Shown here one piece after another: positions 8,532 to 15,811 of a stretch of 64,000 nt of DNA. The DNA lies in contig NZ_NOIN01000011.1 of the NCBI RefSeq assembly GCF_014596565.1, positions 1 to 64,000 on the forward strand. Reading direction: 5' to 3'. The notes beneath the pieces were generated by a model. It made no database searches, was not told the DNA's origin, and saw only the letters and a program-made list of their open reading frames with translations. A program made the translations under genes and the position numbers. Each line of letters starts with the position of its first letter. Position 1 is the stretch's first letter. The stretch comes from Pseudomonas sp. PSB18. GTDB taxonomy: Bacteria > Pseudomonadota > Gammaproteobacteria > Pseudomonadales > Pseudomonadaceae.

Positions 8532-9908
8532 ATGTTATGGACAACAAAGCTTACCGATGAATCTGCCCATGGATCGAACGCAGACGCCGAAGCACTGGCT
8601 CTCTACGCCCGAGCCGATGCGTTTGCCCAACCCCGTGGTTTTTATACAAGCAGCCCGTACCAGCGTCCCTCGCGACCACAGGATATTAATGACTCGATCC
8701 TCACGGACAGCCTGAAAAGCCATCAATTTTCATGCAGCCAACATTTACTGGCGCAGCGCTTACTGTTGAATATTTATGAGCAGGATCTGGTTTTTCTGCC
8801 CAAGCCTCCCTTGGAACTCAACCTCAAAGAGTTCAAGACTTTTTACGATCCCCTGCATGTAGCATCGGGTAAAAAAATCCGTCCAGTACTGGAAAACTAC
8901 CTCTACGGTTGGCTCAAGGAAGAGGTTCACATCAATGGCCCCTGGGAGCTGGAGTCCTTCCTGGCTCATACCGATAAAGTGCTGGACGATGTGGCCCGTT
9001 CCGACTCCAAGCTCTTTGAAGTGCTGACCAGCAGTCGCGATCCCCAACGCGCAGCAAAATTCTTCATGACCCAGTGTGCAGGTGACTTCCTCAGCGAAGC
9101 CTCAGCCATGGCTCGCAATGTGCTGGGCAACTGCGGCGAGTACACCAGTGAGTTGTTCAAGATACTGATCGACGAGTACGGCTACGGCGTAGATAAAAAG
9201 AAACACAGCACCATTTTCGAGGACATGCTCAAGGAGATGGGCATGTCGCACCACGTCCATCACTACTGGCAGTTCTATACCGCCAGCTCCCTGTCGCTGA
9301 CCAACTACTTTCACTACGTGTCAGCCAATCACGGTGAGCTGTTCCGTTACATCGGCGCCATGTACTACACCGAAGCCACGTTGGCACTGACGACTAAACA
9401 CCAGTCCCGTGCGATCAGAACCATCTTCGACAACTCGGTATCCACTGAGTATTTCGACGAACATTCACATATCGACGTTCATCACGGACGAATGGCCTTA
9501 AAGCGCCTGATCGTCCCAATGATCGAACAGTTCGGCAACAAGATCATTCCAGACCTTATCCGCGGTTTTGAAGAATTCAAACTGCTGCAGGACATTGCTG
9601 ACGAAGAACTCTATGCCCATATCCAATGGCACGACGACCTGGACGCACATCGCGCCCGCGCCGCCGAACTCCATGGAAAGCGCAACGTGGACATGCGCAT
9701 CACCGAATCCGAACACGAGCTTTCCGTGCTGCATACCCACTCCAACGATGAGCTGTTCTGGGTGGAGTCGGGAGAGCTGGACTTTGTGATGAGCCCTGAT
9801 TTGTCTATCCGATTGAAAGCAGGGGAAGGCGTTGTCATACCCAAAGGGATGATTCATGGCACCTACGTCACCAGCAGCAGTTGCACTTACACCGTCACGG
9901 CAATCTGA
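8532..9908 (+). CDS. SznF-like N-N bond-forming enzyme: haem-oxygenase-like diiron domain fused to a cupin
   Basis: 458 residues, three parts as in SznF of streptozotocin biosynthesis (about 470 residues): an N-terminal helical dimerisation region (1-135), a haem-oxygenase-like diiron (HDO) domain (about 136-365) and a C-terminal cupin (about 380-458). HDO ligands are all present: E189 (FLSEAS), E215 and H225 (IDEYGYG...KHS), E281 (YYTEA), then H311, D315 and H318 (EHSHIDVHHGRM). These residue numbers equal those I recall for SznF. Cupin ligands are H401 and H403 (HTHSNDE) and H442 (PKGMIHG). In SznF the HDO domain hydroxylates two guanidine nitrogens of N-methyl-arginine and the cupin rearranges the product to an N-nitrosourea. 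The substrate here is unknown: no arginine methyltransferase is adjacent. First gene of a tight, AT-richer operon; a Rieske protein follows after 10 bp. Confidence 0.93.
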   Translation: MLWTTKLTDESAHGSNADAEALALYARADAFAQPRGFYTSSPYQRPSRPQDINDSILTDSLKSHQFSCSQHLLAQRLLLNIYEQDLVFLPKPPLELNLKEFKTFYDPLHVASGKKIRPVLENYLYGWLKEEVHINGPWELESFLAHTDKVLDDVARSDSKLFEVLTSSRDPQRAAKFFMTQCAGDFLSEASAMARNVLGNCGEYTSELFKILIDEYGYGVDKKKHSTIFEDMLKEMGMSHHVHHYWQFYTASSLSLTNYFHYVSANHGELFRYIGAMYYTEATLALTTKHQSRAIRTIFDNSVSTEYFDEHSHIDVHHGRMALKRLIVPMIEQFGNKIIPDLIRGFEEFKLLQDIADEELYAHIQWHDDLDAHRARAAELHGKRNVDMRITESEHELSVLHTHSNDELFWVESGELDFVMSPDLSIRLKAGEGVVIPKGMIHGTYVTSSSCTYTVTAI

Positions 9909-9918
9909 GTAGCCACCC

Positions 9919-10233
9919 ATGAAAGCCATCCGTTTAAACATAACCCACGCCAACTATGTCGCCGTGGACGAGAAAACCTATTTTCTCAAGCGTCACTCTC
10001 ATTCAACTCAACTCCTGCCCACCAGTTGTCCCCATAGAGGAGGGCCGTTGCATATGGGCGAGCTAACGCACGACGGACAAAGCGTGATCTGCCCGTGGCA
10101 TGACAACACGTACAAGTTATGCAACCTGGAAAAGAAATCCCTGCCTACCGTGCGCGTACGCGATGTGATCAGCACCGTTGTTGGCGACGACAACCGGTGC
10201 GTGCCTTTATTTAAACTTTCTCGCCATGAATAA
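9919..10233 (+). CDS. Rieske [2Fe-2S] ferredoxin
   Basis: 104 residues, a single soluble Rieske domain without membrane anchor. The cluster ligands are C37-P-H39 (SCPHRGG) and C58-P-W-H61 (ICPWHDN), the canonical CxH...CxxH pattern. It lies 10 bp behind the SznF-like gene and 8 bp before the transporter gene, so it is co-transcribed. The inferred role is to pass electrons to the diiron or cupin iron of the N-oxygenase. No cognate reductase is encoded nearby, so a general flavoprotein reductase would be needed. A role as a separate oxygenase component is less likely because no Rieske oxygenase catalytic domain is present. Confidence 0.9.
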   Translation: MKAIRLNITHANYVAVDEKTYFLKRHSHSTQLLPTSCPHRGGPLHMGELTHDGQSVICPWHDNTYKLCNLEKKSLPTVRVRDVISTVVGDDNRCVPLFKLSRHE

Positions 10234-10241
10234 GTGAGCGT

Positions 10242-11429
10242 ATGACCAATAAATCAACCCTGGGCGCGTTCTACTCGATCGTTACCCTTTTCACCGGTCT
10301 CGACATGGCGATCGTCATCGCCATGGTCTGGTTCGGGCTGGAAACCACTGGTTCGACATTCCTGGTGGGGGCAACGCTATGTGTGGCAACAGTGGTGCCC
10401 TACCTTTGCGAACAGTTCATCGGTAAGTTTTTTACCGTCGAACTGACCATGAGACGGCTGCTCTACATCCGACTCATCGCTTTTGGGGCCATCCTTGGGT
10501 TGTCCGTTACAGATGTGGCTCTGCTCCCGATCGGCTTTTTGAGTATCGCGTTCGTGGTCGGGGTCACTGACTATTTCACTATCAGTACCCTGGAGTCGAA
10601 AAATACCAAGTTGGTGCTGGCGGGCCTGACCAACAGCGACACTTCCGCGCGGCTGATGCAAACCTCCATTCAGATCGGGGCCTTTGGTGGTGCTTTGCTG
10701 GGTGGGATGATCGTGGATGTCTTTTCGGTCAATCAAACACTGCAGATCATCAGCATCGCGGCTATCGTATCGCTGGCGGCAATCCTGCTGGTAGCCGCAA
10801 CCCCTGCCTCCAATACCCCCGAGAAGGCGCCTGGCAACAACGAAGCTCTCACCAGACAGTTGTCAGCCAATCTTTATATCCTGATCGTTGTCCTGAGCAT
10901 GATCGGTTTCCATATTGGTGCCTTCAATAGTCTGGTGCCCATCGTTTTCCAGAAGCTCAATGAGTGGAACGCCACGCTGTTCGGCGTGGCAAGTGGCCTG
11001 GCCGGCCTGGGCGCTTTCAGCGCTGCCGTACTGCCGCGGATCAAACTCAACAGTTACAGCGCCATATTGATGATCGCAATGGCCGATGTGGCGATTGTCT
11101 ATTTGCAGAATCTCTACGTGATGATGGTCGCAGCGTTCCTGTTGGGCTTTTGCATCAATAGCCTGAGGATCCAGCTGCGCAAAACGCTGATCGAATCGGC
11201 ACCCAATGCGCAAGTCGCTGACGTCATCGCCGCCAAAAGCTCACTTTATTACCTGCTGGTCAGCGGCTCCGCCCCTATGGTCCTTACCTTTTTCACCACA
11301 GCCGGACTCTTGGGAACCGAAGGCGCTCGTCTTCTGATGATCGTGTCCGCCGCACTGTTGGGATGTGCCGTATTGGCCTGGAACCTCAGCCGCGGGATCT
11401 CGCCCGCTATCACCGCTGAACAGGAGTAA
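10242..11429 (+). CDS. MFS transporter, probable product exporter
   Basis: 395 residues with about 12 hydrophobic segments (for example MAIVIAMVWFGLETTG, FLSIAFVVGVTDYF, IISIAAIVSLAAILLVA, LYILIVVLSMIGFHIG). The size and the two six-helix halves around a short hydrophilic loop (about residue 190-205) fit a drug/metabolite efflux MFS permease. It is the third gene of the SznF-like operon, between the Rieske and ATP-grasp genes, with 8 and 5 bp spacing. From this context I infer export of, and resistance to, the pathway product. Substrate specificity cannot be read from the sequence. Confidence 0.88.
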   Translation: MTNKSTLGAFYSIVTLFTGLDMAIVIAMVWFGLETTGSTFLVGATLCVATVVPYLCEQFIGKFFTVELTMRRLLYIRLIAFGAILGLSVTDVALLPIGFLSIAFVVGVTDYFTISTLESKNTKLVLAGLTNSDTSARLMQTSIQIGAFGGALLGGMIVDVFSVNQTLQIISIAAIVSLAAILLVAATPASNTPEKAPGNNEALTRQLSANLYILIVVLSMIGFHIGAFNSLVPIVFQKLNEWNATLFGVASGLAGLGAFSAAVLPRIKLNSYSAILMIAMADVAIVYLQNLYVMMVAAFLLGFCINSLRIQLRKTLIESAPNAQVADVIAAKSSLYYLLVSGSAPMVLTFFTTAGLLGTEGARLLMIVSAALLGCAVLAWNLSRGISPAITAEQE

Positions 11430-11434
11430 GTGAT

Positions 11435-12652
11435 TTGAAAACCGTATTGATTGTTGACCCCTTTTCTACAGGAAAACTCTACGCGCCGGTGCTCAATGCC
11501 CAGAATGTGCGCTGTATTGCGGTGATTTCCACTCGCGAATTGCCCCAGCACTTCACCAGCGATCTGGTGCAGGATAATTTCGAGGCTGTTTACTATTGGG
11601 ATGATCATCCACTGGATGTACTGAAAAGCTTGTCGGTAACGGCCGTCATCGCAGGGTGTGAAACCGCGATCTATCTCACCGATTATTTGACAGAAACCCT
11701 GGGTATCAAGGGTAACAGCCGTAGTACCAGCGATCTTCGTCGCAACAAGTTCGCCATGCAGAAAGCTCTGAAAGATCACGGCTTAATGCATATTCCTTCA
11801 GACATCTTGAGTTCGCCCACGCAGATTGGCGATCTGCTGGCGTCACTAGACCCTGCACTCAAATACGTGATCAAACCCTTGAATTCGGCCGCAACCGAAG
11901 GCGTGGTGTTTGCCGAAGGCAAGGAAGCGGTAAAGGCAGCATTGGACGGTGCGGCATGGGAGAAAAAGAATGACCTGGGTGAAATCAACCTCGGCTTCAT
12001 CGTTCAGCCATTCGTATCGGGCCCGGAGTATGTGGTCGATATGGTTGCATTCGAGGGTACGTTCGTTGTGGCCTCCGTGTGCAAGTACACCAAGATCCAT
12101 AAAAACGGCAGCCGGTTTGTCTACGAAAGCCTGGACACCCTTGACCCTCGTGCGCCCGCCCTCAAGCCCTTGATCGACTATGCACGCGAGGCCGCCGCCG
12201 CGTTGAGCATCAACATCGGTCCCATCCATATGGAGATCATCTGGTCCGATGCAGGCCCAGTCATGATTGAAGCGGGAGGACGACTGCACGGTGGAGTCGC
12301 GCCACAACTCTTCCAACAGGTCTATCAGCCCGATCTGCTTTCGCTTTCCGTTGATTGCTACCTGGACCGCGCGCGAATTCAGGCCGAAGTGGTCAGCCAG
12401 ATCAGCCAGGGAAGAATCGGCTTTTTCTGTTCTAACGAGAACCGCATCTTCAACGCACCTTCCCCTACGGCGCTAAGCAGTATCGAGCAAGATGCAGCTT
12501 ACTGCGGTCATAAATACTTCATCAGTCCTGGGGATACCACGCCCATAACGATCGACTTCGCCACTTGTCCAGGCCTGTTCTGGCTACATCACCCCGAGGC
12601 CGGACAGCTGGACGCCAGTACTGAAAGCATACGCAACAAACTATGGTGTTAA
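11435..12652 (+). CDS. ATP-grasp ligase, probably forming an amide or peptide bond
   Basis: 405 residues, TTG start preceded by CAGGAG at good spacing. An N-terminal Rossmann-like pre-ATP-grasp region (MKTVLIVDPFSTGK) leads to the ATP-grasp fold: RRNK (102-105), YVIKPLNS (144-151), the glycine-containing loop SAATEGV (151-157), Q191/E198 in the adenine-binding strand (VQPFVSGPEYV), H265-E267 and the metal/phosphate residues E279 and R283 (IEAGGRLHGG). This resembles L-amino acid ligases and related carbamoyl-phosphate-synthase-like ATP-grasp enzymes of natural-product clusters. It is the only ligase-type enzyme in the operon, so it may couple the N-N bonded amino acid to another amino acid, or activate its precursor. 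Confidence 0.88.
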   Translation: MKTVLIVDPFSTGKLYAPVLNAQNVRCIAVISTRELPQHFTSDLVQDNFEAVYYWDDHPLDVLKSLSVTAVIAGCETAIYLTDYLTETLGIKGNSRSTSDLRRNKFAMQKALKDHGLMHIPSDILSSPTQIGDLLASLDPALKYVIKPLNSAATEGVVFAEGKEAVKAALDGAAWEKKNDLGEINLGFIVQPFVSGPEYVVDMVAFEGTFVVASVCKYTKIHKNGSRFVYESLDTLDPRAPALKPLIDYAREAAAALSINIGPIHMEIIWSDAGPVMIEAGGRLHGGVAPQLFQQVYQPDLLSLSVDCYLDRARIQAEVVSQISQGRIGFFCSNENRIFNAPSPTALSSIEQDAAYCGHKYFISPGDTTPITIDFATCPGLFWLHHPEAGQLDASTESIRNKLWC

Positions 12653-12656
12653 TGTG

Positions 12657-13337
12657 ATGAAACCACGTCTAATCATTCAGAAATCCGCCAGCGACTTGGG
12701 CATCAATAACGCCTGTGCGGCAGTGATCAACAACGTTACCGTTTCAAACGATCAGAGCTTCATGGGCGTGCTGCAAAGCAATCTCAATCACGTTGCCTCA
12801 CATTTGAACAGTTTGATTTCGAACAGCGTGTACGAAGGATTCTCCAGACAGCTGAAAAAGCTCGGTTATGAAAATACCGTCAGCGCCAATGAAAAGTTGC
12901 TCAAGCGATTCGTATCCAAGGGCGCTCAGTCCATCAACAATGTTGTCGACGCCTATAATGCCGTTGCCATTCGTCATGGCGTCAGCATTGGCGTGCACAC
13001 TTACCATCATCAGGAAGACATTCACGTATTCCGCTGCGAAGAGCCAAGGAGCTTCCGCCCGCTGTTTGCCAAAAAAGACATTACCATTCCCACCGGCGAT
13101 CTTCTCTACAGCTGCGGCGACGCTCCTTTGGCCAGTATCGGCCTGGTTGACGCCGATGCCCATGATTTCCGGCTGACGCAGGACTCATCGAGCCTGCTGG
13201 TCGTCGTGCTGGGCCATGAATCAACGCCTGATGAGTTCAATCAATCGGTCATTGAAGAACTGATAGAGATGCTGCGCCAGAAAATGCCGGGCCTGAATCA
13301 TTACTTTCTGGAAAGAGTGCTCGACCACGGCTGCTAA
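12657..13337 (+). CDS. Stand-alone B3/B4 domain protein (PheRS beta-subunit editing-module relative)
   Basis: 226 residues from the ATG at 12657 (a GTG at 12654 is also possible). The N-terminal 60 residues are unremarkable. From about residue 65 the pattern matches the tRNA-binding/editing B3/B4 domain: NNVVDAYNAVAIRHGVSIG, then IHVFRCEEPRSFRPL, then PTGDLLYSCGDAPLAS, DFRLTQDSSSLLVVVLGHE. Stand-alone B3/B4 proteins exist in many bacteria and are thought to act on aminoacyl-tRNA. As last gene of the SznF-like operon (2-4 bp after the ligase stop) it could hydrolyse tRNA mischarged with the product (self-resistance) or use aminoacyl-tRNA in the pathway. Family assignment is by pattern only. 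Confidence 0.7.
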   Translation: MKPRLIIQKSASDLGINNACAAVINNVTVSNDQSFMGVLQSNLNHVASHLNSLISNSVYEGFSRQLKKLGYENTVSANEKLLKRFVSKGAQSINNVVDAYNAVAIRHGVSIGVHTYHHQEDIHVFRCEEPRSFRPLFAKKDITIPTGDLLYSCGDAPLASIGLVDADAHDFRLTQDSSSLLVVVLGHESTPDEFNQSVIEELIEMLRQKMPGLNHYFLERVLDHGC

Positions 13338-13350
13338 CGGCACCGAGTGT

Positions 13351-13381
13351 GATTGAGCGGAGCATACCCGCCTGCTCAATC
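13351..13381. terminator. Possible hairpin between convergent genes
   Basis: GATTGAGCGG (13351-13360) pairs with CCTGCTCAATC (13371-13381) apart from one unpaired base. The hairpin lies in the 47-bp gap between the SznF-like operon and the convergent Lrp gene, but no strong T-run follows on either side. Confidence 0.4.
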
Positions 13382-13384
13382 CCC

Positions 13385-13801
13385 TTAACGCCAGGCCTTC
13401 AAGACAGGATTGACCACCACTTCGTTGACATGCTCTATCTTCAAGAGTCTGTCCTTGAACGCCATGAGCGCTTCGAAATTCTTGTATCTGACGTCAAGCA
13501 TCATGTCCACGTCGCCAAAAAGCGAGTAGGCATGGAGCACTTCCTGGTGGTGGCAAAGCTTCGGAAAAACCAGATGGCAACTATTGCCCTCCAGTCGCAG
13601 CATCAAAAATGCCGATTGCAGGGCTTCATCATCCTGGGCGACATTGATGGTAAAGCCGAGGATCACGCCCTTCTCAATCAGTTTTTGCACACGGGACTCT
13701 ACGGCTGTGCGGGATTTGTGCACCTGTCGCGCCAGCTGCGCCAAGCTCACTCTGGAATCATCCTTCAAGGCCGCAATAATAAGTTCATCAACCTTGTCCA
13801 T
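13385..13801 (-). CDS. Lrp/AsnC family transcriptional regulator
   Basis: 138 residues: N-terminal winged helix-turn-helix (MDKVDELIIAALKDDSRVSL...LARQVHKSRTAVESRVQKL) and C-terminal RAM/AsnC ligand-binding beta-alpha fold (AYSLFGDVDMMLDVRY...). These regulators bind amino acids and often control adjacent metabolic or export genes. The gene is convergent with, and only 47 bp from, the SznF-like operon. No other regulator is near, so I infer it controls the operon and responds to its substrate or product. That link is by position only. Confidence 0.92.
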   Translation of the reverse strand: MDKVDELIIAALKDDSRVSLAQLARQVHKSRTAVESRVQKLIEKGVILGFTINVAQDDEALQSAFLMLRLEGNSCHLVFPKLCHHQEVLHAYSLFGDVDMMLDVRYKNFEALMAFKDRLLKIEHVNEVVVNPVLKAWR

Positions 13802-13983
13802 TTCACAGCTCCCTATTCATCTATTCCATCACAGACGTCACCGCCCGAGCCGGTAACACTGGCAATCCAAGCTGCGGGAGTCTACGCCAGACCCGGCCTA
13901 TACCCAATGCCCAGCGGCGTAGGAGCTGGCGTTAATTATCTTACGCAAACGGGGGGGAAACTGCGTTGCGCCCATACAGAATA

Positions 13984-14068
13984 TGGGAGCGAGCCTGCTC
14001 GCGATTGGCAATCCCCGTCGACATCGATGTCGTCTGACTGATTGCTATCGCGAGCAGGCTCGCTCCCA
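13984..14068. repeat. REP doublet (REPIN), TGGGAGC class
   Basis: TGGGAGCGAGCCTGCTCGCG and its inverted copy flank a spacer that itself holds a small dyad (GTCGACATCGATGTCG). It lies between the Lrp promoter side and the isochorismatase-like gene's 3' end, marking the right edge of the AT-richer island. Confidence 0.9.
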
Positions 14069-14091
14069 TAGGGGTTGCAGCTATCTACTGG

Positions 14092-14736
14092 TTACTTGAC
14101 CTGGCGCTGCGGAGCCTTGTGCACCATGGTGTAGGCGTAGTCCACGCCCATGCCATAAGCGCCGCTGTGTTCCAGTACCAGTTCCATCACCGCCTCGTAA
14201 GTCTCTTTGTGTGCCCAGTCACGTTGGTACTCCAACAGCACTTGTTGCCAGGTCACCGGCACCGCACCGGCCTGAATCATCCGCTGTACCGACATGTCGT
14301 GGGCTTCTTTGCTGGTGCCGCCCGAGGCGTCGGTGACGATGTAGACCTCGTAGCCTTCAGCCAGTGCTTCCAGTGCCGGGAAGGTCAGGCAGACCTCGGT
14401 CCACAGCGCCGCGATGATCAGTTTCTTGCGGCCGGTGGCTTTCACCGCGTCGACCAGGGCCTTGTCTTCCCAGGAGTTCATCGAGGTACGCTCGATAGGC
14501 TTCTGATCCGGGTGGACTGCCAACAACTCAGGCCAGATGTAGCCGCTGAAGCTTTCGGTTTCGACCGAGGTGTAGATCGTCGGTACGTTGAAGATCTTCG
14601 CTGCCTTGGCCAGGCCGACGGTGTTGTTCTTCAAGGTCTGACGGTCGATCGACTGTACGCCGAAGGCCATTTGTGGCTGGTGGTCGATCAGGATCAGGGC
14701 GGAGTTGGTTGGGTTCAGCAGTTCGCGGATAGACAT
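14092..14736 (-). CDS. Isochorismatase-family hydrolase, YcaC-like
   Basis: 214 residues of the cysteine-hydrolase (isochorismatase-like) fold. The catalytic aspartate is D18 (LILIDHQPQM) and the nucleophile is C116 (LWTEVCLTFPA). The overall pattern (KNNTVGLAKAAKIFNVPTI, LEALAEGYEVYIVTDASGG, QRMIQAGAVPVTW) matches E. coli/Pseudomonas YcaC, an oligomeric hydrolase of unknown physiological substrate. It is divergent from the LysR gene at 14894, which likely regulates it. It is unlikely to act in siderophore synthesis because no carrier domain or isochorismate synthase is near. Confidence 0.88.
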   Translation of the reverse strand: MSIRELLNPTNSALILIDHQPQMAFGVQSIDRQTLKNNTVGLAKAAKIFNVPTIYTSVETESFSGYIWPELLAVHPDQKPIERTSMNSWEDKALVDAVKATGRKKLIIAALWTEVCLTFPALEALAEGYEVYIVTDASGGTSKEAHDMSVQRMIQAGAVPVTWQQVLLEYQRDWAHKETYEAVMELVLEHSGAYGMGVDYAYTMVHKAPQRQVK

Positions 14737-14863
14737 GGTGTGTTCCTTTTTAATATCGAAATTTCAATCGGTTAGGGTTTGTCGACGTTCGCTTCGGCGG
14801 TGATGTCGTCGGCATGGGTGTACTTTAGGGGCTAGCCATAAAAGGGACAATTACCTAAAATCG

Positions 14864-14878
14864 AGAATCATTGATTCT
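14864..14878. promoter_or_regulatory. Perfect palindrome, candidate LysR operator
   Basis: AGAATCA-T-TGATTCT lies in the divergent region between the YcaC-like and LysR genes, 15 bp before the LysR start. Its position fits autorepression plus divergent control, as is usual for LysR-type regulators. Confidence 0.5.
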
Positions 14879-14893
14879 AAAAAAGGAACAATC

Positions 14894-15811
14894 ATGGATC
14901 GCATCGAATGCATGCGTGCGTTTGTCGTCACCGTGGGCGAGAACGGCTTCGCGGCAGCCGCCCGGGCCATGGATGTGCCGAGGTCGAAAGTCAGCAAGCA
15001 GATTCAAGCGCTGGAAGACGCCATCGGCGTGCAACTGCTGCAACGCACCACGCGCAGCCTGCATCTCACCGAAGCGGGCGCCGAGTATTTCGAAGCGGCT
15101 CGGGAGGTCCTGGCGGCCCTGGATGAGGCCGAGCAGCGGGCAAGGAATGGGATCGGTGAGTTACGCGGGGTGTTGCGGGTCAACGCGCCGATGTCGTTCG
15201 GCCTGCGACGGCTGGGCAAGCTGATACCGCTGTTCCATGAGCGGCACCCGAACATAGAATTGCAAGTGGTTCTCAGCGACCAACAGGTCGATCCGGTGCG
15301 CGGCGGTTTCGACGTGACCATTCGCATCGCCAGCATGCCCGACTCCACCATGATCGCCCGGCAACTGGCGCCGGCGCCGCGCATCATGGTCGCCGCCCCG
15401 GCCTATCTCAGCCGTGCGGGCATTCCGCAGACACCCCAGGACCTGCGCGCCCATCAGTGCCTCAACTACGGCTATCTGCAGAGTGGCGTGAGCCTGCAAT
15501 TAAGCAATGGCAAGGAGACGCAACGGGTCAATGTCACCGGCCCACTGCACGTCAACAACGGCGACTTGCTGGCGCAGGCCGCCGAAGCCGGCATGGGCAT
15601 TGCGCTGCTGCCGGATTTCATCGTTGAAGACGCTCTGGCTGCCGGGCGGCTGGTACCGGTACTGTGCGAATGGCAGGCGCCGGCGATCAGCATCAACGCG
15701 GTGTATTCGTCAGCCCGGCGCCTGCCGCAGAAAACCCGGGCCTTCATCGACTTCCTGGTCGAACAATTGGCGATTAGGCAACCTGCGGCTTGCGCAAGCT
15801 CAACCGACTGA
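14894..15811 (+). CDS. LysR-type transcriptional regulator
   Basis: 305 residues. N-terminal winged HTH (MDRIECMRAFVVTVGENGFAA...KVSKQIQALED) and C-terminal periplasmic-binding-like effector domain with the typical MPLPDF-like end (GIALLPDFIVEDALAAGRL). The start follows AAAGGA at proper spacing. Divergent from the YcaC-like hydrolase; its last 38 bp overlap the convergent EamA transporter gene. The group resembles AaeR/DsdC-unrelated single-target LysRs found next to isochorismatase genes. The effector is unknown. Confidence 0.93.
   Translation: MDRIECMRAFVVTVGENGFAAAARAMDVPRSKVSKQIQALEDAIGVQLLQRTTRSLHLTEAGAEYFEAAREVLAALDEAEQRARNGIGELRGVLRVNAPMSFGLRRLGKLIPLFHERHPNIELQVVLSDQQVDPVRGGFDVTIRIASMPDSTMIARQLAPAPRIMVAAPAYLSRAGIPQTPQDLRAHQCLNYGYLQSGVSLQLSNGKETQRVNVTGPLHVNNGDLLAQAAEAGMGIALLPDFIVEDALAAGRLVPVLCEWQAPAISINAVYSSARRLPQKTRAFIDFLVEQLAIRQPAACASSTD

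Noticed and set aside
8532..13337. Assignment of the operon to known fluopsin, alkyne amino acid (Bes) or vinylglycine pathways
   Set aside because: Those contain HDO enzymes but also lyases, PLP enzymes, halogenases or formyltransferases that are absent here, and their HDO proteins lack the fused cupin.
14092..14736. Isochorismatase-like gene as part of the SznF-like cluster
   Set aside because: It is separated by the Lrp gene and a REP doublet, has core-like GC content, and forms a divergent pair with its own LysR gene.
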